From assembly GCF_013031245.1 (NCBI RefSeq), contig NZ_WPZL01000016.1:1-64000 (forward strand): DNA of 64,000 bases, written 5' to 3'. Within the stretch, counting starts at the first letter, position 1; each line of letters opens with the position of its first letter. Position numbers and translations under genes: made by a program. The notes under the pieces were generated by a model. The model did not search any database, was not told where the DNA came from, and saw only the letters and a list, made by a program, of their open reading frames with translations. Source of the DNA: Ruegeria lacuscaerulensis. GTDB taxonomy: Bacteria > Pseudomonadota > Alphaproteobacteria > Rhodobacterales > Rhodobacteraceae. Positions 33,483-42,498 of the stretch are shown in pieces.

Positions 33483-35066
33483 ATGAACTTGAAAACGGTA
33501 TTGGGAGTAACCGTTGCCGCCACGCTGGCGCTGCCGGTGATGGCGCAGGAGCGGGGCGGGACGCTGAATTTTGCCCGTTATGACGGATCCCGTCTGATTG
33601 ATCCGATTTATGCTGATCGCAACCCCGACATCTGGATGGTGGGTAGCTTGTTTGACACGCTGCTGCGCGGCAGTTCAGACGGAAACTCGGTCGAGCCTGG
33701 GTTAGCCGAGAGCTATACTCTGTCCGACGATGGCAAAACGGTTACCCTGACCCTGCGGGAGGGTCTCCTGTTTGCCGACGGCTCGCCCATGTCCGGCGAG
33801 GATGTTGTGTTTTCCCTCGACCGTGCGCGAAATCCGGATCTCAGCCCCTGGGCCGGTCTGCTGGGCTCAATCGAATCGGTGTCGGCGGACGGGAACGTGG
33901 TTTCCATTGCGTTGACCGATCCCGACCCGACGATCCTGTCGATGCTGGCCACTTTCAACACTGCAATCGTTTCGAAAGCGACTTTCGATGCCGCGGCGGG
34001 GGACACGGATCAGGATAAATCCGCGGCCATTTTTGCAGCCACAGCTGCCGGGGTCGGGTCTGGTCCCTTCTACCTGTGCGGGTTCGAGCAGGGAGCCTCA
34101 ATGGATTTCTGCGCCAACGAACATTACTGGCGAATGGGCGCGGATGGCAAAGCGCTGCCCTATCTGGACGGTGTGCACTTCGAGATCATCCCCGATGACG
34201 CAACCCGTATCCTGAGCCTGCAGGCGGGTGAAGTCGACGCCGCCGAATTCATCCCGTTTAGTCGCGTGGCCGAACTGGAGAGCGATCCCAACATCAACAT
34301 GCAACTCTATCCGTCCACACGGATCATCTATTCGCCGATCAATACACGTGACAACCGGGCCGACGGGTCGGCTAACCCTCTGGCGGACGTGCGGGTGCGG
34401 CAGGCCCTCAATTACGGCACCAATAAAGAGGCGCTTATCGGGGTGGTTCTGCACGGGGCTGGCCAACCGATGAGTTCGCCGCTGATGGCCAAAGCCACGC
34501 AATACGCCGCGGATCTAAACCCGCTTTATGCCTATGACATGGACAAGGCCAAGGCGCTGATTGCTGACGCGGGTGTTCAGCCCGGAACCGAGGTGACGCT
34601 GACCACACTGGCGGGATCCGCCGATGACGCGACGATCTTTGCCGCGCTGCAACAGATGTGGGCGCCTCTGGGTATTGATCTGGTTGTCGAGCAGGTGGAC
34701 GGTGCCACGCGCGGGGCCAAGAACCGCTCGGGCGAGTTCGACATTCATACTTATGGCTGGGTCAACGACGTCAACGACCCCAGCCAGGTTGTGGGCTGGC
34801 TCGGCTACACTCCGACCGCCAAGGCCGTAGGTACAGGATGGGAGAACGCCGAGTTCAACGCCCTGTTCGAAGAGGCCGCGAATGAGATGGACGCCGAAGC
34901 CCGCAAGGCCAAATTCGCAAAGATGCAGGAGCTTTACGCCGAAGCGGCCCCCTTGCTGTTCATGTATGAGACCCCCTTTGCTGTCGCGCTGGGAACGGCG
35001 GTTGAGGGCTATGTTCAGACACCACTTGGCAATAACATCTTCGATGAAGCCACGGTCAGCCGATAA
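33483..35066 (+). CDS. Oligopeptide ABC transporter substrate-binding protein (family 5)
   Basis: A 527-residue periplasmic protein with a signal peptide ending near VMA-QER (residue 20). It has the family 5 pattern GGTLNFARYDGSRLIDPIYA, LRGSSDGNSVEPGLAESYTL and YLDGVHFEIIPDDATRILSL. Relatives bind peptides, and some bind nickel, opines or glycosides. Permeases, ATPases and a proline-specific peptidase follow, so peptide uptake is the best guess. The ATG at 33483 has GGGAGGAGAG upstream. A hairpin directly behind the gene (35081-35103) may raise its relative expression. Confidence 0.88.
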   Translation: MNLKTVLGVTVAATLALPVMAQERGGTLNFARYDGSRLIDPIYADRNPDIWMVGSLFDTLLRGSSDGNSVEPGLAESYTLSDDGKTVTLTLREGLLFADGSPMSGEDVVFSLDRARNPDLSPWAGLLGSIESVSADGNVVSIALTDPDPTILSMLATFNTAIVSKATFDAAAGDTDQDKSAAIFAATAAGVGSGPFYLCGFEQGASMDFCANEHYWRMGADGKALPYLDGVHFEIIPDDATRILSLQAGEVDAAEFIPFSRVAELESDPNINMQLYPSTRIIYSPINTRDNRADGSANPLADVRVRQALNYGTNKEALIGVVLHGAGQPMSSPLMAKATQYAADLNPLYAYDMDKAKALIADAGVQPGTEVTLTTLAGSADDATIFAALQQMWAPLGIDLVVEQVDGATRGAKNRSGEFDIHTYGWVNDVNDPSQVVGWLGYTPTAKAVGTGWENAEFNALFEEAANEMDAEARKAKFAKMQELYAEAAPLLFMYETPFAVALGTAVEGYVQTPLGNNIFDEATVSR

Positions 35067-35080
35067 GAGCTGAAGCCTTG

Positions 35081-35103
35081 CCTCGCCGCGTGGTGCGGCG
35101 GGG
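35081..35103 (+). other. Intercistronic hairpin behind the binding-protein gene
   Basis: CCTCGCCGC pairs with GCGGCGGGG (nine pairs, one G-T) around GTGGT. It lies 15 bases after the binding-protein stop and before the permease gene. It is a typical mRNA-protecting stem that would let the binding protein be made in excess. Confidence 0.6.
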
Positions 35104-35122
35104 CCCTTTGCGGAGCGTCGAT

Positions 35123-36064
35123 GTGTCCAGCCTGTCCTATATTCTGAAACGGCTCCTGATGCTGATCCCGACCTTTTTTCTGGTCATGATCATCATCTTC
35201 CTGCTGGTGCGGTTGTTACCTGGTGATCCGGCGATTGCAATGGCGGGTGATCGCGCCTCGGACGCCGACATTCAGGCGATCCGGGAAAGGCTGGGCCTGA
35301 CCCAGCCGATGCTGGTGCAATTCTGGCTGTTCCTTAGCAACACGATGCAGGGCGATCTGGGCCGGTCGATCCTGATGCGGACGGACGTGATCGACGTGAT
35401 TGCCGACCGTCTGCCGATTACCGTGTTTCTGACCGTCTATTCCGTTGTCCTGTCTCTGCTGATTGCCGGTCCTTTGGCCTTTGTGGCGGCGCTCAATCGT
35501 GGACGCTGGCCTGATGCTGTGATCCGCACGGTATTTCAAATCGGTCTGTCGATGCCGGTCTTTTACATCGGTCTGGTCTTGTTGACCTTTCTTGCGGCGC
35601 AACTGCGACTGTTCCCGGTGGGCGGATACGGAGATACGTTCGGCGAGCGGCTCTATCACCTGTTTCTACCGTCGGTCACGGTTGCGCTTTACACATCCGC
35701 AATCATCATGCGGAACCTGCGCAGCGCCATTATCGAGGTTCTGGACGCCGAATACGTGCAATTCGCCCGCGCCAAGGGCTTGCCGTCGCGTCTGATCCTT
35801 GGACGCCACGTGTTACGCAATGCACTGATTTCGACTGTCACGCTATTGGGGCTGTCGATAGGTAACCTGATGAGCGGCACTCTGGTCACTGAAACCGTGT
35901 TTGCCGTTCCTGGTATGGGCCGGCTGATGCTCGAAGCGATCTTTGCCCGTGACTACCCTCTCATTCAGGGGCTGACCCTGACTTTTGCGGTTCTGGTCTC
36001 GCTGGTCTTTCTGATGACGGATCTGTTCCAGAGCCGACTTGATCCGAGGATGCGCCTGCAATGA
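35123..36064 (+). CDS. Oligopeptide ABC transporter permease (DppB type)
   Basis: A 313-residue permease with six helices. The DppB N-terminus YILKRLLMLIPTFFLVMIII and LVRLLPGDPA are present, and the coupling loop is ARAKGLPSRLILGRHVLRNA. I prefer the GTG at 35123, with GGAG nine bases upstream. A TTG at 35078 would run the frame through the hairpin. The stop overlaps the next permease start (ATGA). Confidence 0.88.
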   Translation: MSSLSYILKRLLMLIPTFFLVMIIIFLLVRLLPGDPAIAMAGDRASDADIQAIRERLGLTQPMLVQFWLFLSNTMQGDLGRSILMRTDVIDVIADRLPITVFLTVYSVVLSLLIAGPLAFVAALNRGRWPDAVIRTVFQIGLSMPVFYIGLVLLTFLAAQLRLFPVGGYGDTFGERLYHLFLPSVTVALYTSAIIMRNLRSAIIEVLDAEYVQFARAKGLPSRLILGRHVLRNALISTVTLLGLSIGNLMSGTLVTETVFAVPGMGRLMLEAIFARDYPLIQGLTLTFAVLVSLVFLMTDLFQSRLDPRMRLQ

Positions 36065-36912
36065 GTGATGCAACGTTCACAACTGCCCGCCCATCCCTTT
36101 TCCGGATTGCCATGCGCAAACCGGGATTTCTGGCCGGGCTGCTGATCATCGGCTTTTCCATCCTGCTGGCGATCTTTCCCGGCGCATTTGCCCCTTATGA
36201 TCCGAACGCGATTGACTATCTGGCGGTGAGACAGCCCCCCTCGTGGGCGCATCCCTTCGGCACCGATTTGTTGGGACGGGACAGCCTGTCTCGTGTCATC
36301 TGGGCCTATCAGGTCAATATGCAGATGGCGGTGTTTGGTACGGTCTTTGCTCTGGTGACCGGCGTGATCATTGGGGCGCTGGTCGGGTATTACCGGGGCA
36401 TTGCCGACATGATCTTTGGCCGGATTGTCGACGCGGTCATCACCTTTCCATTCCTCGTTCTGGTCATCGCCGTGGTTGCGGTGCTGGGTCCGGGTCTGAT
36501 CAACATGTATATCGCCATCTCTGTTGTCTACTGGGTCTATTACGCGCGTCTGATGCGAGCCGAGGTGATTGCTCAGATGGGTAATGACTATGCCGCCGCG
36601 GGGATCGTCATGGGCTATTCCGACCGGCGCATCATCTTCCGCCACCTGCTGCCCAACGCTATCACACCCGTCATCGTCTACTGGATGACCGATATGGCAC
36701 TGGTGATCCTGTTGGGGTCTTCGCTGGGGTATCTGGGTCTGGGTGCACAACCGCCGCAGGCGGAATGGGGTGTGCTGATTGCCGAAGGGCGCAATTTTAT
36801 CTCAACCGCCTGGTGGCTGAGCCTTATGCCGGGTATCGCCATCGTTCTGACCGGGCTTGGATTTTCGCTTCTGGGCGACGGTTTGGCCGATCTGCTTAGA
36901 CCGCGAGGGTAG
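36061..36912 (+). CDS. Oligopeptide ABC transporter permease (DppC type)
   Basis: A 283-residue permease that pairs with the DppB-type subunit. It shows the N-terminal DppC segment KPGFLAGLLIIGFSILLAI, HPFGTDLLGRDSLSRV and the coupling loop MGYSDRRIIFRHLLPNAITP. The late G-F-LGDGLAD stretch is conserved (LGDGLADLLRPRG). It starts inside the stop of the previous gene and is followed three bases later by the first ATPase gene. Confidence 0.9.
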   Translation: MSDATFTTARPSLFRIAMRKPGFLAGLLIIGFSILLAIFPGAFAPYDPNAIDYLAVRQPPSWAHPFGTDLLGRDSLSRVIWAYQVNMQMAVFGTVFALVTGVIIGALVGYYRGIADMIFGRIVDAVITFPFLVLVIAVVAVLGPGLINMYIAISVVYWVYYARLMRAEVIAQMGNDYAAAGIVMGYSDRRIIFRHLLPNAITPVIVYWMTDMALVILLGSSLGYLGLGAQPPQAEWGVLIAEGRNFISTAWWLSLMPGIAIVLTGLGFSLLGDGLADLLRPRG

Positions 36913-36915
36913 GGT

Positions 36916-37908
36916 ATGGAACATCAAACACCAATCCTTGAGGTGGATGGTCTGAACACGACCTTCTACCGTTCAGGGCAAGCCCTGCCAGCCTTGCGGG
37001 ATGTCAGTTTCTCAGTTGCCCGTGGAGAAGTTCTGGGGCTTGTCGGCGAAAGCGGGTCTGGCAAAAGCGTCACCTTGCGTTCGATCATCGGGCTGGCGCG
37101 CCGCTACGGCGAAGTGACGGGACAGGTACGTTGGCAAGGACGCGATCTTGTCCCGATGCCCGACCGCGATCTACGCCAAATCCAGGGTCGCGAGATTGCG
37201 ATGATCTTTCAGGAACCCATGACCTCGCTGAATCCGCTGCTGACGGTTGGACTGCAGCTTGAGGAAACACTCCGCGCTCATACCGACCTGTCCAAAGCTG
37301 CGCGCCGGGATCGGGCCATCGAGATGCTGGATCTGGTCGGCATCCCCTCTGCCGCGCAACGGTTGAAGGACTATCCGCATCAGTTCTCGGGCGGAATGCG
37401 GCAACGGGTGATGATCGCCATCGCGCTGGCGGCAAACCCGAAACTTCTTTTGGCGGATGAACCGACCACTGCGCTGGACGTGACAATTCAGGCGCAGATT
37501 CTGGACCTGATCCTGCGGCTGGCGCAGGACATGGATATGGGTGTGCTGCTGGTAACCCATGATCTGGGTGTGGTGGCGCAAACCTGTGACCACGTGGCGG
37601 TGATGTATGCTGGCCGAATCGTTGAGCAAGGGCCGGTGCGTGATGTGTTGCGTGTGCCGCGCCATCCCTACACGGTTGGTCTGATGCGGTCTGTTCCCGA
37701 AAACCTGCCGCCGCGCACACCTCTCTATTCCGTGCCGGGCGTACCACCCAGCCTGGACGTGTTGCCAAAAGGTTGCGCTTTTGCCCCGCGATGCGCGGCG
37801 TGCATCGCGCCCTGCGAACAGGACCGGCCACCCCTGTCACTGATCACAGACGGGCGGCAGGTCGCCTGCTTCAACCCGATCTCCAAGGCGCAGGGGAATG
37901 CCGCATGA
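36916..37908 (+). CDS. Oligopeptide ABC transporter ATP-binding protein (DppD type)
   Basis: A 330-residue ATPase with Walker [10 protein letters not shown], signature [15 protein letters not shown], Walker [13 protein letters not shown] and the C-terminal oligopeptide/dipeptide domain. The domain has cysteines in [17 protein letters not shown], which in relatives can ligate an iron-sulfur cluster. It overlaps the DppF-type gene by ATGA. Confidence 0.92.
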   Translation: MEHQTPILEVDGLNTTFYRSGQALPALRDVSFSVARGEVLGLVGESGSGKSVTLRSIIGLARRYGEVTGQVRWQGRDLVPMPDRDLRQIQGREIAMIFQEPMTSLNPLLTVGLQLEETLRAHTDLSKAARRDRAIEMLDLVGIPSAAQRLKDYPHQFSGGMRQRVMIAIALAANPKLLLADEPTTALDVTIQAQILDLILRLAQDMDMGVLLVTHDLGVVAQTCDHVAVMYAGRIVEQGPVRDVLRVPRHPYTVGLMRSVPENLPPRTPLYSVPGVPPSLDVLPKGCAFAPRCAACIAPCEQDRPPLSLITDGRQVACFNPISKAQGNAA

Positions 37909-38903
37909 CCCGCACTGTCTTAAAAGTCCAGGATCTGCATCTGCGTTTTCCTCTGGGGCGCAGTATGGCCGATGTCGCAATGGGCCGCCCAGGCCGCGTG
38001 GTCAACGCGCTCAACGGAGTCAGTCTTGACCTCATCCGGGGGGAAACGTTGGGCGTTGTGGGCGAATCCGGTTGCGGCAAGTCCACTTTGGCACGCTGTA
38101 TCGTGCGCCTCTACAAACCCAGCGATGGTGAGATCCGATTTAACGGTCATGAGATCTTTGCCACCGACCAACGCGGTGACCGCAGTTATAACCGTCGCGT
38201 CCAGATGATGTTTCAGGATCCGTATTCCTCGCTCAACCCCCGAATGACGACGGGTCAGATTCTGGCCGAAGCTTTACGTGTTCACGAAATGCGCCCCGAG
38301 ACTGAAATCCCTACCCGAGTGGATGAATTGCTGGAGTTGGTCCGCCTGCCGCGTGACGCCCGGAACAAGCTGCCACATGAGTTTTCAGGCGGGCAACGTC
38401 AGCGCATCGCCATTGCGCGTGCGCTTGCTGTTGAGCCTGAAGTGCTGATCGCAGATGAGCTGGTATCGGCCTTGGACGTCTCGGTTCAGGCGCAGGTGGT
38501 AAACCTGTTGCTGGAACTGCAACAGGAACTGGAATTGACGATTTTGTTCGTTGCCCATGATCTGCGGCTGGTCCGTCACGTGTCTAACCGAGTGGCCGTA
38601 ATCTATCTGGGGCGGATAGTTGAGATCGGCGATAGTGAAACACTGTTCTCGCATCCGGCGCACCCATACAGTCAGGCCCTGCTGTCCGCAGCGCCATCGC
38701 TGAACCCCGATGACCGTGGCAAGGTCACCAAGCTGGAGGGTGAGTTGCCGTCGACGCTCAATATGCCCTCGGGCTGTCCCTTCCACGTTCGCTGCCGCCA
38801 CGCCAGTGAAATTTGCAAACAAAAGGTTCCGGCCTTGTTGCCCTTTGAGGGGCGGGGCGAGGTGGCCTGCCATCACGTTGAAAAGATAAATGCGCATGCT
38901 TGA
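37905..38903 (+). CDS. Oligopeptide ABC transporter ATP-binding protein (DppF type)
   Basis: A 332-residue ATPase, the partner of the preceding DppD-type subunit. It has Walker [37 protein letters not shown] and the C-terminal cysteine block [15 protein letters not shown]. The ATG at 37905 overlaps the upstream stop. Its last 14 bases overlap the peptidase gene, so the peptidase is translated from the same message. Confidence 0.92.
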   Translation: MTRTVLKVQDLHLRFPLGRSMADVAMGRPGRVVNALNGVSLDLIRGETLGVVGESGCGKSTLARCIVRLYKPSDGEIRFNGHEIFATDQRGDRSYNRRVQMMFQDPYSSLNPRMTTGQILAEALRVHEMRPETEIPTRVDELLELVRLPRDARNKLPHEFSGGQRQRIAIARALAVEPEVLIADELVSALDVSVQAQVVNLLLELQQELELTILFVAHDLRLVRHVSNRVAVIYLGRIVEIGDSETLFSHPAHPYSQALLSAAPSLNPDDRGKVTKLEGELPSTLNMPSGCPFHVRCRHASEICKQKVPALLPFEGRGEVACHHVEKINAHA

Positions 38904-40707
38904 CGTCCCTGAAACTGAACGTGGCCGGATCGTCGCCGCCCTGCGTGCCGAACTGCAGGCGCAGGGCTTGGATGCGTTTATTCTGCCTCGCTATGACGCG
39001 TATCAGGCCGAGTATGTGGCCCCGCACGATGAACGTTTGGCCTACGTTACCGGGTTCACCGGGTCGGCAGGTCTGGCGATTGTCACAATGGAAACCGTCG
39101 CCTTGTTTGTTGATGGGCGATACGTGGTGCAGGCAGCCAATCAATGTCCCGATCCGCTTTTTACACATCGGCATCTGTTCGACGATCCGCCGGAGTTTTG
39201 GCTGGCAGAGCAGGCGCAGCCAGACTGGCGCATCGGATTTGATGCAATGCACATTCCGTCCGTTTTGTATGACCGGTTCGCCCGGGCGCTGGCTCGGGGC
39301 GAACTGGTCGCTGTGAGAGGAAATCCAGTTGATGCGGTATGGCCCGATCAACCCCCGGCTCCGCTGAACAGGATTGAGCCGTTTCCCGCGCAGCTATCGG
39401 GCAGGACAGCCAGAGACAAGATAGATGATCTGGCGGCTAACATTCGGGCTAAGGGGGCCGGTCTGTCGGTTGAGACCCAGCCGGACAACATTGCTTGGTT
39501 GTTGAATGTCCGGGGTTCAGATGTCGCCTTCAACCCTGTGCCTCAGTCATTTTTGATTGCAGATGGCACAGGGCAAGTCCAGTGGTTTGTCGCCTCGCAA
39601 AAGCTGGACCTGAACGTCACGGACCATCTTCCGGATACAGTTCAGGTTGTTGCGCCCGAAGCTTTTCTGCCGACTTTGGAAGCGCATGCGAAGGAAGGCC
39701 AAGGGGTCCTATTCGATCCCGATTTTTCGCCCATCGCCGTGCGCATTGTTCTGGAGAGGTCCGGTGGCAGGCAGATGCCGTCTCCTAGCCTGGTAACTTC
39801 CGCCAAAGCCCATAAGAACCCGGTTGAAATCGAAGGTATGCGTGCCTGTCATATCGAGGACGGTATAGCTTGGACGGAATTTTGTGCCTGGCTGGCGGAC
39901 GAGGTTCCGCGCCAAGCAGCAGTCGGTTCGAACATAACCGAGCGCGAAGCCGAACAGGCGATGCTTAATTTCCGACACGGACAGCCCGGGTTTCTAGAAA
40001 ACAGTTTTAACCCGATCTCTGCTGCCGGGGGCAATGCATCCATGTGCCATTATGCCACGAAGGAAGGTGACTCGGTGCCTATCCTCCCGGATGGTACTTA
40101 CCTACTGGATTCCGGCGGGCAGTATGAAACCGGCACCACGGATTCCACGCGGAGTTTTGCCTTTGGTCAAAACAGGCCTGACGGGTATGACCGGGCTTAT
40201 ACAGCGGTGTTCAAGGCGTTTCACTCCATCGCCACCCTGCGCTTTCCACCCGGAACGCAAGGCCATCACGTTGACGCAATCTGCCGCCGACCGTTGTGGG
40301 ATCTGGGATTGGACTATGATCATGGCACCGGCCATGGCGTTGGCCACCGGCTTTCTGTTCACGAGCATCCCCAGCGTATCGGCAAGCCTTACAACCCCGT
40401 CGATCTGGTTGCAGGGATGATCCTGTCCATCGAACCTGGATATTACGAGGCCGGCCGTTTCGGCATTCGGATCGAAAACCTGTTTGAGATCGTGAGATCC
40501 CAAGATGGGTTTTTGGAGTTTTCGAATCTGACATTATGTCCGATTCAAACCGATATGCTGCTGCCCGAACATTTGACGGATGCTGAGCGTGATTGGCTGA
40601 ACTCCTACCACGCTGACATTTTGGAACGACTTGGCCCGAGGTTGTCGCCGTCTGCTTTAGTCTGGGCCAGAAAGGCATGTGCACCGTTACCCGGGCCTGC
40701 AGTTTAA
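38890..40707 (+). CDS. Xaa-Pro aminopeptidase, M24B family (long form)
   Basis: A 605-residue cytoplasmic metallopeptidase. Two creatinase-like N-terminal domains are followed by an M24 catalytic domain. The dinuclear metal ligands are Asp407, Asp418, His482, Glu515 and Glu529 (LLDSGGQYETGTTDSTRS, GTGHGVGH, SIEPGYYE, IRIENL), and a C-terminal extension is present. This is the long, eukaryote-like APP1 architecture. It removes an N-terminal residue from peptides with proline at position 2. The overlap of 14 bases with the peptide-importer ATPase gene shows that peptides are imported and then cut by one operon. Confidence 0.92.
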   Translation: MRMLDVPETERGRIVAALRAELQAQGLDAFILPRYDAYQAEYVAPHDERLAYVTGFTGSAGLAIVTMETVALFVDGRYVVQAANQCPDPLFTHRHLFDDPPEFWLAEQAQPDWRIGFDAMHIPSVLYDRFARALARGELVAVRGNPVDAVWPDQPPAPLNRIEPFPAQLSGRTARDKIDDLAANIRAKGAGLSVETQPDNIAWLLNVRGSDVAFNPVPQSFLIADGTGQVQWFVASQKLDLNVTDHLPDTVQVVAPEAFLPTLEAHAKEGQGVLFDPDFSPIAVRIVLERSGGRQMPSPSLVTSAKAHKNPVEIEGMRACHIEDGIAWTEFCAWLADEVPRQAAVGSNITEREAEQAMLNFRHGQPGFLENSFNPISAAGGNASMCHYATKEGDSVPILPDGTYLLDSGGQYETGTTDSTRSFAFGQNRPDGYDRAYTAVFKAFHSIATLRFPPGTQGHHVDAICRRPLWDLGLDYDHGTGHGVGHRLSVHEHPQRIGKPYNPVDLVAGMILSIEPGYYEAGRFGIRIENLFEIVRSQDGFLEFSNLTLCPIQTDMLLPEHLTDAERDWLNSYHADILERLGPRLSPSALVWARKACAPLPGPAV

Positions 40708-40850
40708 ACCGGACAAGTTGCGGTAAACCCGCCAATTTCAGGGCGTCGTGACTGCTATAAGCACCAGATTGGGCAGGCTGACCCGTCGTTCTTATTGGCT
40801 TTCGAGGTCATTGGAAAATTAGTCGATTCACCCGTAGCCGAGAATTTGTG
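40708..40850. other. Intergenic region before the carbohydrate-type importer, left part
   Basis: No gene or clear terminator is seen in this first part of the 376-base gap. The promoter and operators of the importer occupy the remainder. Confidence 0.4.
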
Positions 40851-40879
40851 TTGACATATATTGCACACGTGTTCAATCA
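40851..40879 (+). promoter_or_regulatory. Promoter with embedded LacI operator O1
   Basis: TTGACA (40851-40856) is spaced 17 bases from CAATCA (40874-40879). Operator O1, TTGCACACGTGTTCAA (40861-40876), fills the spacer. A repressor bound here would exclude RNA polymerase. Confidence 0.55.
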
Positions 40880-41034
40880 TCTGACTCGGAAGGGAGGAAA
40901 GCCAATTTGCCAGTCGGCGGATGTGAGTCTTAGCTTTTATGTAAAATAGCAACGACATTCACCCCTGCGGGCAATAAGTGGACCCAAATTGGCTTTTTGT
41001 CACACTGGTTACATGAATCGAGGATAACTGGCGT

Positions 41035-41050
41035 TTGCACACGTGTTCAA
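41035..41050. promoter_or_regulatory. LacI operator O2
   Basis: TTGCACACGTGTTCAA is identical to O1 and lies 174 bases downstream of it, 34 bases before the binding-protein start. The site is palindromic except for one base pair, as expected for the LacI family regulator encoded in this operon. Two sites at this distance could form a repression loop. Confidence 0.7.
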
Positions 41051-41083
41051 ACTTAGTGCGCGTCGATCAAAAGGGGATCATCC

Positions 41084-42436
41084 ATGACCAAATCAATGCT
41101 CAAACGCACCACTGCCGCGCTGCTGCTTTGCGCGGTGGCAATGCCAGCGCTGGCCGAAGACGTCACCATCACTGTCTGGGCCGGTGGTTCGAACGATGCG
41201 GATGCCTACCGCATCGATGCCATCGAACTCGCTGCTGACATGTTGGAGCGTGAAGCTGCTATCGAAGGCCGCGACCTGAACATCACCGTCGAGGGCAAGC
41301 GCGATTTTGGCGGTTGGGAGGAGTTCAAGCAGGGCGTCACCCTGGCGGCCGAGGCCGGAACGGCACCGAACATCGTCGTCACCAGCCATCTGGATATCGC
41401 TCCGTGGAGCCAGGCGGGCTACATTGTTCCGGCCGAAGACTATCTGGATTTCGACGCCTGGCCGCTGAATGACATCTACCCCAACCTGCTGGAGATTGCC
41501 GCGTACAACGGCATTCAGTGGGGGTTGCCGCAGGATGCGGAAAGCCGTCCGTTCTTCTTCTGGAAGGACACGATGCGCGGCATCGGGTATTCGGATGAGG
41601 ACATCGCCGCGCTGCCCGCAAAGGTCGCGGCAGGTCAATACACGCTGCAAAACGTTCTGGAAGATGCCAAGAAAGCCGTCGAAATGGGTCTGGTCGATGA
41701 GGGCTATGGTTTTTACCCGCGCCCGTCCAACGGCCCGGACTGGGGACAGTTCTATCAATCCTTTGGTGGCGTTCTGCAAGATCCCGAAACCGGCAAGCTG
41801 CTGTTGGACAAAGCGGCGATGGAGGGGTTCTATCAGTTCTTTGCCGACGCGGTTGAGGCGGGCATCACCCGCAAGAACCACCTCGGCACCGACTGGGGCC
41901 AGTGGTACAGCGAAGTTGCCAACGGCAAAGCCGCAACATGGCATGGCGGCACCTGGCACTATGCCCGCTATACCGGCAAAGAAGGCAATGAGGATTTCTT
42001 TGGCACTATCGAATTCTCGCTGATCCCGGCGGGTGACGAAGGTGGCCGCCCAAACACAATCACCCATCCACTGGTCTATCTGGTCACAGATCAGGAAAAC
42101 GATGATCACGAAGAGATCGCCGCGCAACTTGTGAAGATCGCTTCTGAGCCTCGCATGAACTCGCTGCACGCGATCAAGTCGGCGCATCTGGGCATCGGTC
42201 AGCAGCAGGCAAATATCGAACTTTATGCCAATGACCGCTGGGCATCCGAAGCGACCGAGCGTCTGTTGATCAACGCCAACGCACAGCCGAACAACCTGGA
42301 TTACGGGGCATATTCCGAAGCCATGTTCAAAGGGCTCGAAGCGGCCTGGACCGGTGTGAAAACCCCCGCCGAAGCCGTGGCTGAGCTTGAGGCTGAACTG
42401 ACCGCCAAGCTGGGCGATAACCTGATCGTTCAGTAG
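41084..42436 (+). CDS. Carbohydrate-type ABC transporter substrate-binding protein (family 1)
   Basis: A 450-residue periplasmic protein with a signal peptide ending near ALA-EDV (residue 25). The mature domain starts VTITVWAGGSNDADAY and has the family 1 aromatic-rich cleft segments YNGIQWGLPQDAESRPFFFW and GKAATWHGGTWHYARYTG. With MalF/MalG-type permeases, an MsmX/UgpC-type ATPase and a glycerophosphodiesterase downstream, the ligand may be a glycerophosphodiester or a sugar alcohol derivative. Expression is controlled by two LacI operators upstream. Confidence 0.88.
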   Translation: MTKSMLKRTTAALLLCAVAMPALAEDVTITVWAGGSNDADAYRIDAIELAADMLEREAAIEGRDLNITVEGKRDFGGWEEFKQGVTLAAEAGTAPNIVVTSHLDIAPWSQAGYIVPAEDYLDFDAWPLNDIYPNLLEIAAYNGIQWGLPQDAESRPFFFWKDTMRGIGYSDEDIAALPAKVAAGQYTLQNVLEDAKKAVEMGLVDEGYGFYPRPSNGPDWGQFYQSFGGVLQDPETGKLLLDKAAMEGFYQFFADAVEAGITRKNHLGTDWGQWYSEVANGKAATWHGGTWHYARYTGKEGNEDFFGTIEFSLIPAGDEGGRPNTITHPLVYLVTDQENDDHEEIAAQLVKIASEPRMNSLHAIKSAHLGIGQQQANIELYANDRWASEATERLLINANAQPNNLDYGAYSEAMFKGLEAAWTGVKTPAEAVAELEAELTAKLGDNLIVQ

Positions 42437-42452
42437 GTTCTTTCCTCCCTGG

Positions 42453-42476
42453 CCGGGGCAGGCGGTCTTGTCCCGG
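42453..42476 (+). other. Intercistronic hairpin behind the binding-protein gene
   Basis: CCGGGGCA pairs with TGTCCCGG (eight pairs, one G-T) around an eight-base loop, 17 bases after the binding-protein stop. It is the third such stem found behind an ABC binding-protein gene in the window. Confidence 0.5.
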
Positions 42477-42498
42477 TCACTCTATTTCGGAGATTTCA

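Noticed and set aside
35078..35122. TTG start for the DppB-type permease
   Set aside because: It would translate through the intercistronic hairpin, has no ribosome site, and adds residues unlike the family. The GTG at 35123 is better.
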